NCBI RefSeq assembly: GCF_030036535.1
Contig: NZ_CP080387.1
Location: forward strand, 1,178,001 to 1,242,000
Source of the DNA: Agrobacterium cucumeris
Lineage (GTDB): Bacteria; Pseudomonadota; Alphaproteobacteria; Rhizobiales; Rhizobiaceae
DNA: 64,000 nt
Reading direction: 5' to 3'
In this document: positions 44,401-51,470 of the stretch, one piece after another
Numbering within the stretch: the first letter of the stretch is position 1
Layout of the letters: each line of letters opens with the position of its first letter
Translations under genes and position numbers: made by a program
The notes under the pieces: model-generated
What the model was told of the DNA's origin: nothing
Seen by the model: the letters and a program-made list of their open reading frames with translations, nothing else
Databases searched by the model: none

Positions 44401-45618
44401 CATCATTGCCACCGCACCTGCCGCGCAGCGCGTATGCCCGATCTGCGATTTGATGCTGCCAATCGCAATGGCATGACCCGCATCGATGCCCTGTTCCTCG
44501 GATAGTCTGATAAGGCTTTTAATCTCGGTCTCGTCACCGGATTCCGTGCCGGTGCCATGCGCTTCGATCAGCTGAATATCGGCAAGCGTCAGCCCGGCCT
44601 GGCTATAGGCGCGCTTCAAAGCCTTCACCTGCCCCTCGGAACGGGGCGCAAAGATGCTTTTGGCACGACCGTCGCTGGACGCGCCAAGTGCGCGGATCAC
44701 CGCATAAATGCGGTCGCCATCACGCTCGGCATCCGCAAGCCGCTTCAGCACCAGATAACCGACGCCATCACCCAGCATCATGCCGTCCGACTGCTTGTCG
44801 AATGGCCGCGAACGGTTGCTTTTCGACAAAGCCGGCGTCTTGCTAAAGCACAGGAACGAGAAAATCGAGTTTTCGAGATTGACACCACCGGTCAGAACAG
44901 CGTCGCAGCTGCCATCCGTCAGTTCACCAATGGCAGCCTTGATGGCGGCGAGACTGCTCGCGCAGGCGGCATCCACCATATAGGACGTGCCGCCGAGATC
45001 GAAGTAACTGGCGATACGGCCACAGGCCACGTTACCGAGAAAGCCAGGAAAACTATCCTCATTCCATTCCAGCGACAGCCCCTGCAGGCGTTCAATCGTT
45101 TCTTCCGCCACTTCGGCTGACAGCCCGCTATTTACAAGAATCTGGCGCAGGAACGGAACCTGCTGCCGCACGGCGAGCGAGAACGCCGTATTGCCGTTGC
45201 CGGAGCCGCCCAGAATGACACCGATGCGGTCACGGTCGGTCTTTTCAGCGCCCGCGCCGAGCAGACCGGCATCCGCCATCGCCTGTTTTGCAACATGCAG
45301 CGCGAAAAGCTGCGCCGTACTGATTGATTGAAGCATCAGCGGCGGCAGCTTGAAACCGACGGGATCGAAATCGATCGGCGGCACAAAGCCGGCCTTGCGG
45401 CCATAGACCTTGTCAGCGGCGCGCGGATCGGGATCGTAGAAGTCCTCCGGCCGCCAATATTCCACGGGATCGACCGTGCCTATGTCGCGGATCGCATCAT
45501 GACCGTTCACGATATTAGACCAGAAATCATAGAGATCGGCCGCATCGGGAAAATGGCTGGCCATGCCGACAATGGCGATATCGAGAGGTGGCGGTGCGGA
45601 ATTACGGTTTTGCAGCAT
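38497..45618 (-). CDS. PfaA-like PUFA-type megasynthase: KS-AT-ACP-ACP-KR-DH
   Basis: 2373 residues. Domains in order: ketosynthase (Cys at about 214 in DAACASSL; HGTGT; GHTRCAAG), acyltransferase with FPGQGAQ at about 593 and Ser in GHSYGE at about 688, and a Gln/Met-rich helical linker at about 1020-1130. Next come two ACPs of the PUFA type with LGIDSIKRLEIF (phosphopantetheine Ser1269 and Ser1399), a ketoreductase with SGGARGIT at about 1801 and Tyr at about 1989, and a C-terminal hot-dog dehydratase (DHVVDGRYVLPA at about 2098). PUFA PfaA proteins have the same order, usually with more ACPs. ATG at 45618 is preceded by AAGGAC. It starts the biosynthetic operon. Confidence 0.94.
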   Translation of the reverse strand: MLQNRNSAPPPLDIAIVGMASHFPDAADLYDFWSNIVNGHDAIRDIGTVDPVEYWRPEDFYDPDPRAADKVYGRKAGFVPPIDFDPVGFKLPPLMLQSISTAQLFALHVAKQAMADAGLLGAGAEKTDRDRIGVILGGSGNGNTAFSLAVRQQVPFLRQILVNSGLSAEVAEETIERLQGLSLEWNEDSFPGFLGNVACGRIASYFDLGGTSYMVDAACASSLAAIKAAIGELTDGSCDAVLTGGVNLENSIFSFLCFSKTPALSKSNRSRPFDKQSDGMMLGDGVGYLVLKRLADAERDGDRIYAVIRALGASSDGRAKSIFAPRSEGQVKALKRAYSQAGLTLADIQLIEAHGTGTESGDETEIKSLIRLSEEQGIDAGHAIAIGSIKSQIGHTRCAAGAVAMMKVALGLYHKVLPPTINVEDPTDVLAKPFYVNSLARPWMRPAGGELRRGALSAFGFGGTNFHVILEEYEPETREQTYRLNRAAEVFVFHAANPALLEATCRDALSQLSGEGRAAFFDAHLADGGRLSPPAASARLGFAAATPEQARALLAEALALLQSSPDQGFDHPAGIYYKPEAAPVAGRIVALFPGQGAQYVNMGSGVAVDYPEVRHAVEAADAVAVEAGLPALSGVIYPPPAFSDEETMRQARELTRTANAQPAIGAVSAGYFQLLKRLGFTPDFVAGHSYGELTALWAAGVLSDGDFHRASLARGQAVETPSGLDDPGAMLAAQMRREEAAELLAAVPDIVIANDNAPEQLVFGGATEAIARAQAWLTERGRRCQTLPVSTAFHTSYVRHAADPFRDGIAGIEFSQPSCALYSSATAEPYGSDPALYGDALVQQLVQPVRFRDMIERLHADGGYLFVEIGPKGILGKLTGDILKGKPHAVVSLNPSANGEEALQFRRALAKLVVEGVALAEADPYARPRPPEDRSVKPATSFRLQGGFYLTDKNRARREHALRHDTAVVEKFIAERAAGSPEPAASPVVQAAPQPVEVAAAFTPIAKTLPSFPRLSSSIQPSHDTDRIEIAMTSQSENMSKPDQMDRQIESQNLLSQLHQQFQTNQSEYINMLGSLVSKQHNLLEKFHGHPQMESMTASLARSLQLLERNQELYHLNHERYFDNQMSLISGEVVRSLPHSPAYIPNMLDMPKPAHPVTVTRQESFAPAPLAAPRAADRAVSAPITSIAAPKPVMPVMAAPQITVPQTPAPAAPAPALSDEDQARIAVLEGITEERLIRELTDIVSERTGYPVDMIGDQMDLEADLGIDSIKRLEIFGAMFDRLSNGTRLLEDADKNRNDENFDIETMSNIRKMTQFFLRTVDELLVAVKGSSAVAAAPAPVISAPALSAEDQARIAALEGITEERLIRELTDIVSERTGYPVDMIGDQMDLEADLGIDSIKRLEIFGAMFDRLSNGTRLLEDADKNRNDENFDIETMSNIHKMTQFFLRTIGELLADIKGATPMAAAVAKTAASTAPASAPASTGASVVTLQRLGVVTSTKLSDIGDGEISQPKKASAERDASALPAQPLNAAPSVYRQRVVPQDLARPDRTSLALGAGRIWLLVDDGKGLSEAVASRLVTLGEKVARLQISAPAKPAKGKRTAKQSSSMPAMEGVRDYGLQDRGRVSIEAMIAEIEQAEGPIGGFIHLQPPTAAASIGEVFAETGYEAAEILFTLAGVLQPRLTGTGARSSFFIASRCDGALGTSGRGLFNAIGASFGGLSKSLAVEWDDVFCRFVDIDPALPDEEAAGILIEELEDPQTALAEVGRGPDGSRMTLTNQAERVIDQPETVLDADSVLLVSGGARGITADCVIALAERHPVRFALLGRTDVDAPLPDWAEGIEGDEALKTAAIAAMQAEGEQPTPVKVEKMLNGVRHAVQIRQTLAKIEELGGKAAYFACDIADAKDVERTVTAVEETFGKITGIIHGAGLLADKRIEKKTAEDFRAVFHTKVRGLQNLMQAMQPDTIRQLMLFSSVSGFFGNAGQTDYAMANEVLNKFAHMFKAHYPDAFVRSIGWGPWDSGMVNDVLKKAYGERGLAIIPVETGIRFFAEEFGSGHGPQILVGGDSYRVAKTVKTKVAPRVVERRVDLTTAPFLADHVVDGRYVLPATAAASWLVKLAEDMLPGYRFETLLGFKVLKGVTLEAEESCLLEAQIEPAADVSGPMAGDRYALTISVYSRTGSERQNRYMGTVVLSRELSLRPRLGAFDLGKDDEPLGYPLYGMPQEGPLLFHGPSFRGLREVLNGGDHGLTLACELTPVKEEMQGQFRTTSFNAYLGDVFMQAPWLWLILGSDYAGLPSAIGRVDQFAALGFGQPFFLSMTIKSLTQASLLVDIAVHDEAGQLYFRLSDVQFTVSRQLRERLVGREDKVEAAE
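41267..41960 (-). repeat. Near-identical tandem ACP repeat, 390-bp period
   Basis: The two ACP coding segments are almost identical over about 300 bp, 390 bp (130 codons) apart. The block from SNI-KMTQFFLRT back through DMIGDQMDLEADLGIDSIKR is the same in both, with mostly silent differences. The Ala/Pro-rich linkers between them differ. Confidence 0.9.
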
Positions 45619-45724
45619 CACAGGAATAGTCCTTCCCTGGGGACGAGAAGCAACGCTCCCGTCAGAGACAAGAAAAATTACGATGTAATTCAGAAATGGA
45701 GGCCGTATCGCATGCAAAAAATAT

Positions 45725-45754
45725 TATTAATACTCCGAGTTCGGAATATTAATA
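45725..45754. promoter_or_regulatory. 30-bp inverted repeat upstream of the megasynthase operon
   Basis: TATTAATACTCCGA-GT-TCGGAATATTAATA, two 14-bp arms with a single mismatch, 107-136 bp upstream of the PfaA-like start. It is AT-rich with a GC centre, unlike a terminator because no T tract follows, so an operator for a dimeric regulator is likely. Confidence 0.7.
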
Positions 45755-46030
45755 TGAGAGTTTTCTCAGCTCATTTCGCCTTTATGCGTCTGAGGCTGTA
45801 TAAAACATACATTCATTCATTTGAAAAGCATTAATATACTTTGCGTTGAAATTTTCATAAATCCGACATCTTCAGTTGAATTAATGAAAACTGACTGTCA
45901 AAAGCCCCGCTTTAAATCTCGGATTTTCTCGTAAATATCCGCGAACCCGGAGCCGCCTGTCAGCGACTGCCGGAAGCAAAGGAACAGAAAACCGCGGACC
46001 GGTTTTCCCTGGGCATTCCCTGCAGGCCTA
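45755..46030. other. AT-rich promoter region between tetR and the megasynthase operon
   Basis: No gene. AT-rich in its first 150 bp. A sequence AACTGACTGTC at about 45889-45899 is weakly like half of the TetR operator described for 46702-46730. The last 130 bp flank the TetR stop codon. The megasynthase promoter probably lies here. Confidence 0.5.
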
Positions 46031-46687
46031 TCAACCAGCCGTTGCCGGCGTCGGATTTTGCCCGATCTCAGCCATTTCACCGGCAGATTGTCTTGCAGCC
46101 AGAAAGCGGCCGATAATCAGATGCATCATGTCGGCTTCTTCGAGTGGCCGGAAATCGGGATCGACCGCCAGGCGTGAGAAAACGCCGTCTATCAGCGCCG
46201 CGATCCATGTCGCAGCACGCTCGGCGTCGAGATTGGCGTCGATCTGGCCACGCTCCATTCCCTTGCGCAAAAGATCGGTGATCCCTGCCCGGATTTCCTG
46301 ATCGGCTGCCCTGACAAGCGCATGAATAGCCGGGTTGCGGATCGCTTCTGAGGCGATCTCCAGCACCAGCCGGGCATAGGTGGGGTCGGTGGCAAGTTCC
46401 AGCGATGCATCGACAAAGCCCAGAACCGCACCGAACTGATCGTCCGCCGCGCCAAGTTCGGCAAAATAGGCGGCGGTTTCCCGCCGCTCTTCGGCAACGA
46501 TCGTTTCGATGATCGCTTCCTTGCTGGCGAAATAATGGAAAAGATTGCCGGAGCTCATGCCGACCGCCGCGCATATCTGCGCTGTGGTGGTCTGGTGAAA
46601 CCCGTTTTGTGCAAAGCAGCTTATGGCAGCTTCAAGTATCTGCTGCCGCTTGGCTTCATGCTTTGCCGGATCGAGCTTGCGGGCCAT
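46031..46687 (-). CDS. TetR-family transcriptional repressor
   Basis: About 218 residues: an N-terminal helix-turn-helix (RQQILEAAISCFAQNGFHQTTTAQICAAVGMSSGNLFHYFASKEAI) and an AcrR-type ligand domain. The ATG at 46687 has GGGAGCA just upstream. It lies between the exporter operon and the megasynthase operon and is oriented the same way. A palindrome 15 bp before its start suggests autorepression, and a related site stands before the MFS gene. It is the likely local regulator; the ligand may be the product. Confidence 0.93.
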   Translation of the reverse strand: MARKLDPAKHEAKRQQILEAAISCFAQNGFHQTTTAQICAAVGMSSGNLFHYFASKEAIIETIVAEERRETAAYFAELGAADDQFGAVLGFVDASLELATDPTYARLVLEIASEAIRNPAIHALVRAADQEIRAGITDLLRKGMERGQIDANLDAERAATWIAALIDGVFSRLAVDPDFRPLEEADMMHLIIGRFLAARQSAGEMAEIGQNPTPATAG

Positions 46688-46701
46688 GATTGCTCCCATA
46701 A

Positions 46702-46730
46702 ATTAACTGAGCGCTTAGTCCATTAATTAT
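46702..46730. promoter_or_regulatory. TetR-type operator before the tetR gene
   Basis: ACTGAGCGCTTAGT at 46706-46719, an imperfect palindrome, flanked by ATTA and CATTAATTAT. The site is 15 bp upstream of the ATG, well placed for autorepression. A 29-bp window matches 21 positions of a site at 54218-54246. Confidence 0.7.
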
Positions 46731-46782
46731 ATCGAGGCGGACTGTCAACCCGCCCCGACTGGTCCTGCGCGCCGATTACACC

Positions 46783-47562
46783 TTAAACGGTCAATTCAAA
46801 CTGCTCGCATTCACGCAGGAACGGCAATTTCGCCCTTGTATCGTCGAGCATCTGGCGCGAAAGCTGCTGTTGGTGCACGACAGCATTCACATTGGCGTGA
46901 AAACATATGTCTCCCAGGGGATCGATGACCATGCTGTCGCCGTCATAAGCAAGGTCGTTGCCGTCAATGCCGACGCGGTTCACCCCTATGACATAGGCCT
47001 GGTTCTCAATGGCGCGTGCCGGCAGCAGGCTTTTCCAATGCGCAGCCCGGCGGGCGGGCCAGCTCGCAATATAAAGCGCTACGTCATATTGACCGCGATT
47101 GCGCGACCAGACCGGAAATCTGAGATCAAAGCAGATGAAGGGCGCGATGTTCCAGCCCTTCAAATGCACCACCTGTTGCGCCTGCCCCGGCGTATAGTGC
47201 TCATGCTCCCCGGCATAGGTGAAGAGATGCCGTTTGTCATAATGAATGAGCGCACCGTCCGGGCGGGCCCAGAGCAGCCGATTGAAATAACGGCCGTCCT
47301 CTCTAATCGCCACACTCCCGACGATGTCGGCATCGTGCTGACGGGCAGTCTCCCGCATCCATTCCACCGCTGGCCCGTCCATGGGTTCCGCGACAGCCTG
47401 TGGATTCATGCTGAAGCCGGTTGTGAACATTTCCGGTAAAACGATCAGGTCCGTCGCGCCGATCTCATCCAGATGACGGTCGAATTGCTGCAGGTTCTGC
47501 CCGGCATTTTCCCAGGCCAGATCGGCTTGCACCAGCGTTATGCGAAGATCCCTGTCACTCAT
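46783..47562 (-). CDS. Carbon-nitrogen hydrolase, omega-amidase (YafV)-like
   Basis: 259 residues of the nitrilase superfamily with its catalytic triad: Glu44 in LPEMFTTGF, Lys110 in HYDKRHLF and Cys144 in FICFDLRFPVW. The FDLRFPVWSRN context is that of YafV/Nit2-type omega-amidases, which hydrolyse 2-oxoglutaramate, the product of glutamine transamination. It lies 24 bp after the PPTase gene in the exporter operon. It may remove such a by-product from the cluster's aminotransferase, or act on an amide of the final product; both are inference. Confidence 0.88.
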   Translation of the reverse strand: MSDRDLRITLVQADLAWENAGQNLQQFDRHLDEIGATDLIVLPEMFTTGFSMNPQAVAEPMDGPAVEWMRETARQHDADIVGSVAIREDGRYFNRLLWARPDGALIHYDKRHLFTYAGEHEHYTPGQAQQVVHLKGWNIAPFICFDLRFPVWSRNRGQYDVALYIASWPARRAAHWKSLLPARAIENQAYVIGVNRVGIDGNDLAYDGDSMVIDPLGDICFHANVNAVVHQQQLSRQMLDDTRAKLPFLRECEQFELTV

Positions 47563-47586
47563 GAATATCTCCTTGAAAACATGGTT

Positions 47587-48354
47587 TTAACGACAAATCA
47601 GCCAGGTGCGGACGAAACTGCCTGTCACTGAAAAACGAATATGGAAACGGCTGCCGGCCGGAAGCGACCGATGCAGCGGGCGTGTCAGCTCCAGCCGCAA
47701 TTCGTCACGGTCGGGCCTCTCGAAAAGACGTGCGGCATGGAAATCGAAGTGACGTCCAACGATCGGATAAAGTGCTTTGAACAGCGTCTCCTTGGCGGAA
47801 AACACCAGAAAAGGCAGCACGCGACCGTCGCATTGTTCCCGATCGGCAATCAGCTCTCGCTCCAGCGTGTCGAGGGCGCGTTTCAGGATGATCTCGGTAA
47901 CCGCGCCAGGTTCTATTTTCTCGATGTCAACGCCAACCATCGCCTCACCGTCCAGCGTCGCCATGCTGACGCATATGCCGTGGGAATGGCTGATGGAACC
48001 GGATATGCCCGGCGGCCACACTGGCTCGCGCTTGTTGCCGATGCCGATCGGAACGGAAGGCCTGCCCAGAAGCTTCAGCGCCGCCTGCCCCAGAAAACGC
48101 CCTGCGAGAAACTCGGCCTGCCGTTTGGGAACAGCCTCGGCAAGCAGCGTTGGCATCACCACCTCCAGCCTGTCGAACAGCGCCGGCCGATAACAGGGCA
48201 GATGATATTGCGCTTCGAGCGCGACGACATTTTCCGAGCCGGTATCGAGAAAAACCGGGCCGGACAGGAAACCGTCCGAACGGCAAACAGCGGCGGCAAT
48301 ATCGTCTCGCATGACGGGTGCGTTGGTGCCTGAAATCTGGTGGCCGGGCATCAT
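47587..48354 (-). CDS. 4'-phosphopantetheinyl transferase, EntD-like
   Basis: 255 residues. Mg-binding Asp143 and Glu145 in VGVDIEKIEP, and Glu189 and Lys193 in FSAKETLFKALYP, are the EntD-type PPTase motifs; RFLGQAALKLLG and ISHSHG are also present. It would transfer phosphopantetheine from CoA to the two ACP serines of the PfaA-like protein. Its ATG overlaps the stop of the RND gene (ATGATG). Having a dedicated PPTase in the cluster fits a self-contained pathway. Confidence 0.92.
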   Translation of the reverse strand: MMPGHQISGTNAPVMRDDIAAAVCRSDGFLSGPVFLDTGSENVVALEAQYHLPCYRPALFDRLEVVMPTLLAEAVPKRQAEFLAGRFLGQAALKLLGRPSVPIGIGNKREPVWPPGISGSISHSHGICVSMATLDGEAMVGVDIEKIEPGAVTEIILKRALDTLERELIADREQCDGRVLPFLVFSAKETLFKALYPIVGRHFDFHAARLFERPDRDELRLELTRPLHRSLPAGSRFHIRFSVTGSFVRTWLICR

Positions 48355-51300
48355 CCCTGCCCCCGCAACGTTTCAGCCCCGCCGGTCATCAGCTGTTCCG
48401 CCCCTGCCCGGTCAGCGGCCGTGACGGAAGTGAGGCGCTGCAATCTGCAGCCCAGCCAGCCGCGCAGGTCGTCCATATAGGTGAAGACGACAGGCACGAA
48501 AACGAGGCTCAACAGGGTGGAGGTGATAAGGCCACCAATGACGGCAATCGCCATCGGCGCGCGAAAACCGGCATCCGCCCCCACGCCCAGCGCCGCCGGC
48601 ATCATGCCGGCAACCATGGCAAGCGTGGTCATGATGATCGGCCGGGCGCGTTCAACCCCGGATTCAACCAGCGCTCGATGGCGGTCAAGGCCGTTGTTTC
48701 GCTTCTCGATGGCGAATTCCACCAGCAGGATGGAGTTCTTGGTAACGATGCCCATCAGCATTAACAGGCCAATGACGGCCGGCAGATCGAGGGCGCCGCC
48801 GTAGAGCATGAGGCCGACGATCGCTCCCCCCACCGAAAGCGGCAGCGCCACGAGAATGGTGATCGGCTGGAGAAAGTCCTTGAACAGAACGACCAGTACG
48901 GCGAGCACCATAAGCAGGCCGAACAGCATGGCCGCGCTAAAACTCTGGAACATCTCGCCAATATATTCCGCATCGCCATATTGCACCTCCCGCACCCCGG
49001 CTGGAAGCGACGCCATGGCAGGCAAGGCGTGAATGCGCTCCAGCGCCACGCCCAGCGGAATGCCGGCAAGATCGGCACTGATTGTCACGCGGCGCTGACG
49101 GTCAAAGCGGTTGAGTTGTCCCGGCCCTTCCGAAACCGAAAGATCGGCGATGGACATCAGCGGCACGCTGCCATTTGCTCCCGACACCCTGAGCATGCCG
49201 AGCGTATCGAGATTGCTCTGCGCATCCCTGTCGATCATCACGCGGATCGGCACCTGCCGGTCGCCAATGTTGAACTTGGCGGAGTTGGCGTCGGTATCAC
49301 CCGTGGTTGCAATACGCATGACGGCGGCGATGGACTGCGTGGAAATGCCAAGCCGGGCCGCTTCATCGAAACGTGGTCTTATCTGCAATTCGGCGCGTGG
49401 CAGGGGTTCGATGGTCTGCACATTGGCGATGCCGGCAAGGCCGCGCATTCCTGTTTCGACGGCAAGCGCCGCGGCCGCGAGCTTCTCCGGCGCATCGCCG
49501 ACGAGAATGATGGAAATGTCGCGCGCCGCATTTTCGTTCTGGAATGCAAAGCGAATATTCGGCGTGCGGGCTATGACGCTTGCGGCAGCCAGTTCAAACT
49601 GGCGCTGGGAAAGCGTCCGCTCCGACGAAGGCACCAGATTGACTAGCAGCGAAGCGCGGGCAACATCCGGCCCGTCATCAGTACGGCCGACAGAGGCGAA
49701 GATGCTTTTGACCTCCGGCATTTGCCGGAGCGTCGCCGTTACCGACTGCACGGCATCATCCGTATCGCGCAATGTCGATTCCGGCGGCAGTTCGATCTGG
49801 ATTCGCGACAGGCTGCGGTCGTCGCTCGGCAGGAAACCCGATGGCAGCAGTGGAACGAGAAGGAAGGAACCCACCAGCACCAGAACGCCAATGCCACAGG
49901 TTTTCAACCGGTGGCGCAGCGCAAGCTCGAGAAGCGCGACATAAGCCCGGCCAAGGCGTGATTTCGGCGCTTCATGCTCCTCCACTTTCACCGCCTTCGG
50001 CGCCAGAAGATAGGCAGCCATCAGCGGGGTGACGAGACGCGCAACCAGCATGCTGGCAAGGACTGCAACCGAAACCGTAAGCCCGAACTGCTTGAAATAT
50101 TGCCCGATCACCCCACCGATGAAGCTGACCGGCAGAAACACTGCAACAATGGTGGCGGTAATTGCCAGAACCGCAAAACCGATCTGGTCCGCCGCATCGA
50201 TCGACGCCTGAAACGGCCGCTTGCCCATATGCAGGTGGCGGTCGATATTTTCCACCTCAACGATGGCGTCATCAACGAGAATGCCGATCACCAGCGTCAG
50301 CGCCAGAAGGGTGATGCTGTTGAGGGTGAAATCAAGCCACAGCATCACCGCAAATGTAGGCAGTATCGATAACGGCATGGCAACGGCGGCGATCAGCGTC
50401 GCACGCCAGTCACGCAGGAAGAAAAACACCACCACGACCGTCAGCACCGCGCCCTCGATCAGGGTTTCCATGGCGACTTCGTAGCTCGCCCTCGTATAAT
50501 CGACCGTCGAAAGCACCCGATCAATCTCAACGCCCGGATAAGTGTCGGTCAGCCGTGCGATGGTGGCGTTCACGCCATTTTCGACGGCCGTATCGCTCGA
50601 ACCCTTGGCCCGGAACACCGAAAAGCCGACCACCGGGTCACCATCAAGGCGCGACAACTCGCGCGGTTCGGCCGATCCATCCGTTACCTTGCCAAGCGTG
50701 GCGAGCGTCGTCCATTGGCCGTTAGGAAGGCTGATCGGCCGTTCCGCAAGCTCGCCGGCGGTAATCGCTCCGCCAACCGCGCGGATCGACTGTTCCTTTT
50801 CATTGAGCCGGCTTCTGCCGCCGGGCACATTGGTGTTGAACGCCTGAACCTGATTGTTGATATCCTCGGCGGTAATGCCGAAGGCAATGAGCTGGTCGGG
50901 GTCAAGCTGCACCGTGATTTCGCGGCTGACGCCGCCAAGCCTTTGCACGCGCTGCACGCCCTTGGTTGTCAGGAGTTCCCGCGCAATCGTCTCGTCAACG
51001 AACCATGAGAGATCGACAGGCGACATCTGCGGTGCACGAACGGCGAAATAGAGGATCGCCCCACCCTCGACATCCAGGCTGGCAATGATCGGCTCCTCGA
51101 TATCACGCGGCATTTCGGTGCGGATTTGCAAGACCGCCTGGCGCACATCATTGGTGGCGCGGGCGGTGTCGATACCGAGCTGGAACTCCACCGTCGTGGT
51201 CGACAGGCCGTCACCGATGGTCGACTGGATATGCCGGATGCCGGCAAGGCCGGAGATCGCGCCTTCGACACGCCGGGTCACCTGTGTTTCCAGTTCGGCC

Positions 51301-51470
51301 GGGGCAGCACCGGCCTGGGCGATGGACACAGTAACGATCGGAAAATCGACGCGGGGATTGGCGTTGACCGGCAATTTTAAAAAGGACTGGATGCCGACGA
51401 TCGTCAACAGCAGGAAGAGAACGAGAGTAGGGATCGGACGGCGGATGGCCCAGGACGAAATATTGGTCAT
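48351..51470 (-). CDS. RND-family efflux pump, inner-membrane permease
   Basis: 1039 residues of the HAE1 RND family, 12 transmembrane helices with two large periplasmic loops. N-terminal RRPIPTLVLFLLLTIVG is typical, and the proton-relay acids are seen in TM4 (ILVDDAIVEVENIDRH). With the adaptor encoded upstream it forms an exporter; the outer-membrane channel is not encoded here. The ATG at 51470 overlaps the adaptor stop (TGATG). Confidence 0.94.
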   Translation of the reverse strand: MTNISSWAIRRPIPTLVLFLLLTIVGIQSFLKLPVNANPRVDFPIVTVSIAQAGAAPAELETQVTRRVEGAISGLAGIRHIQSTIGDGLSTTTVEFQLGIDTARATNDVRQAVLQIRTEMPRDIEEPIIASLDVEGGAILYFAVRAPQMSPVDLSWFVDETIARELLTTKGVQRVQRLGGVSREITVQLDPDQLIAFGITAEDINNQVQAFNTNVPGGRSRLNEKEQSIRAVGGAITAGELAERPISLPNGQWTTLATLGKVTDGSAEPRELSRLDGDPVVGFSVFRAKGSSDTAVENGVNATIARLTDTYPGVEIDRVLSTVDYTRASYEVAMETLIEGAVLTVVVVFFFLRDWRATLIAAVAMPLSILPTFAVMLWLDFTLNSITLLALTLVIGILVDDAIVEVENIDRHLHMGKRPFQASIDAADQIGFAVLAITATIVAVFLPVSFIGGVIGQYFKQFGLTVSVAVLASMLVARLVTPLMAAYLLAPKAVKVEEHEAPKSRLGRAYVALLELALRHRLKTCGIGVLVLVGSFLLVPLLPSGFLPSDDRSLSRIQIELPPESTLRDTDDAVQSVTATLRQMPEVKSIFASVGRTDDGPDVARASLLVNLVPSSERTLSQRQFELAAASVIARTPNIRFAFQNENAARDISIILVGDAPEKLAAAALAVETGMRGLAGIANVQTIEPLPRAELQIRPRFDEAARLGISTQSIAAVMRIATTGDTDANSAKFNIGDRQVPIRVMIDRDAQSNLDTLGMLRVSGANGSVPLMSIADLSVSEGPGQLNRFDRQRRVTISADLAGIPLGVALERIHALPAMASLPAGVREVQYGDAEYIGEMFQSFSAAMLFGLLMVLAVLVVLFKDFLQPITILVALPLSVGGAIVGLMLYGGALDLPAVIGLLMLMGIVTKNSILLVEFAIEKRNNGLDRHRALVESGVERARPIIMTTLAMVAGMMPAALGVGADAGFRAPMAIAVIGGLITSTLLSLVFVPVVFTYMDDLRGWLGCRLQRLTSVTAADRAGAEQLMTGGAETLRGQG

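Noticed and set aside
34201-45618. True EPA/DHA (omega-3) synthase
   Set aside because: No separate pfaB acyltransferase, only two ACPs, and a fixed link with aminotransferase and thioester reductase; this points to another lipid product.
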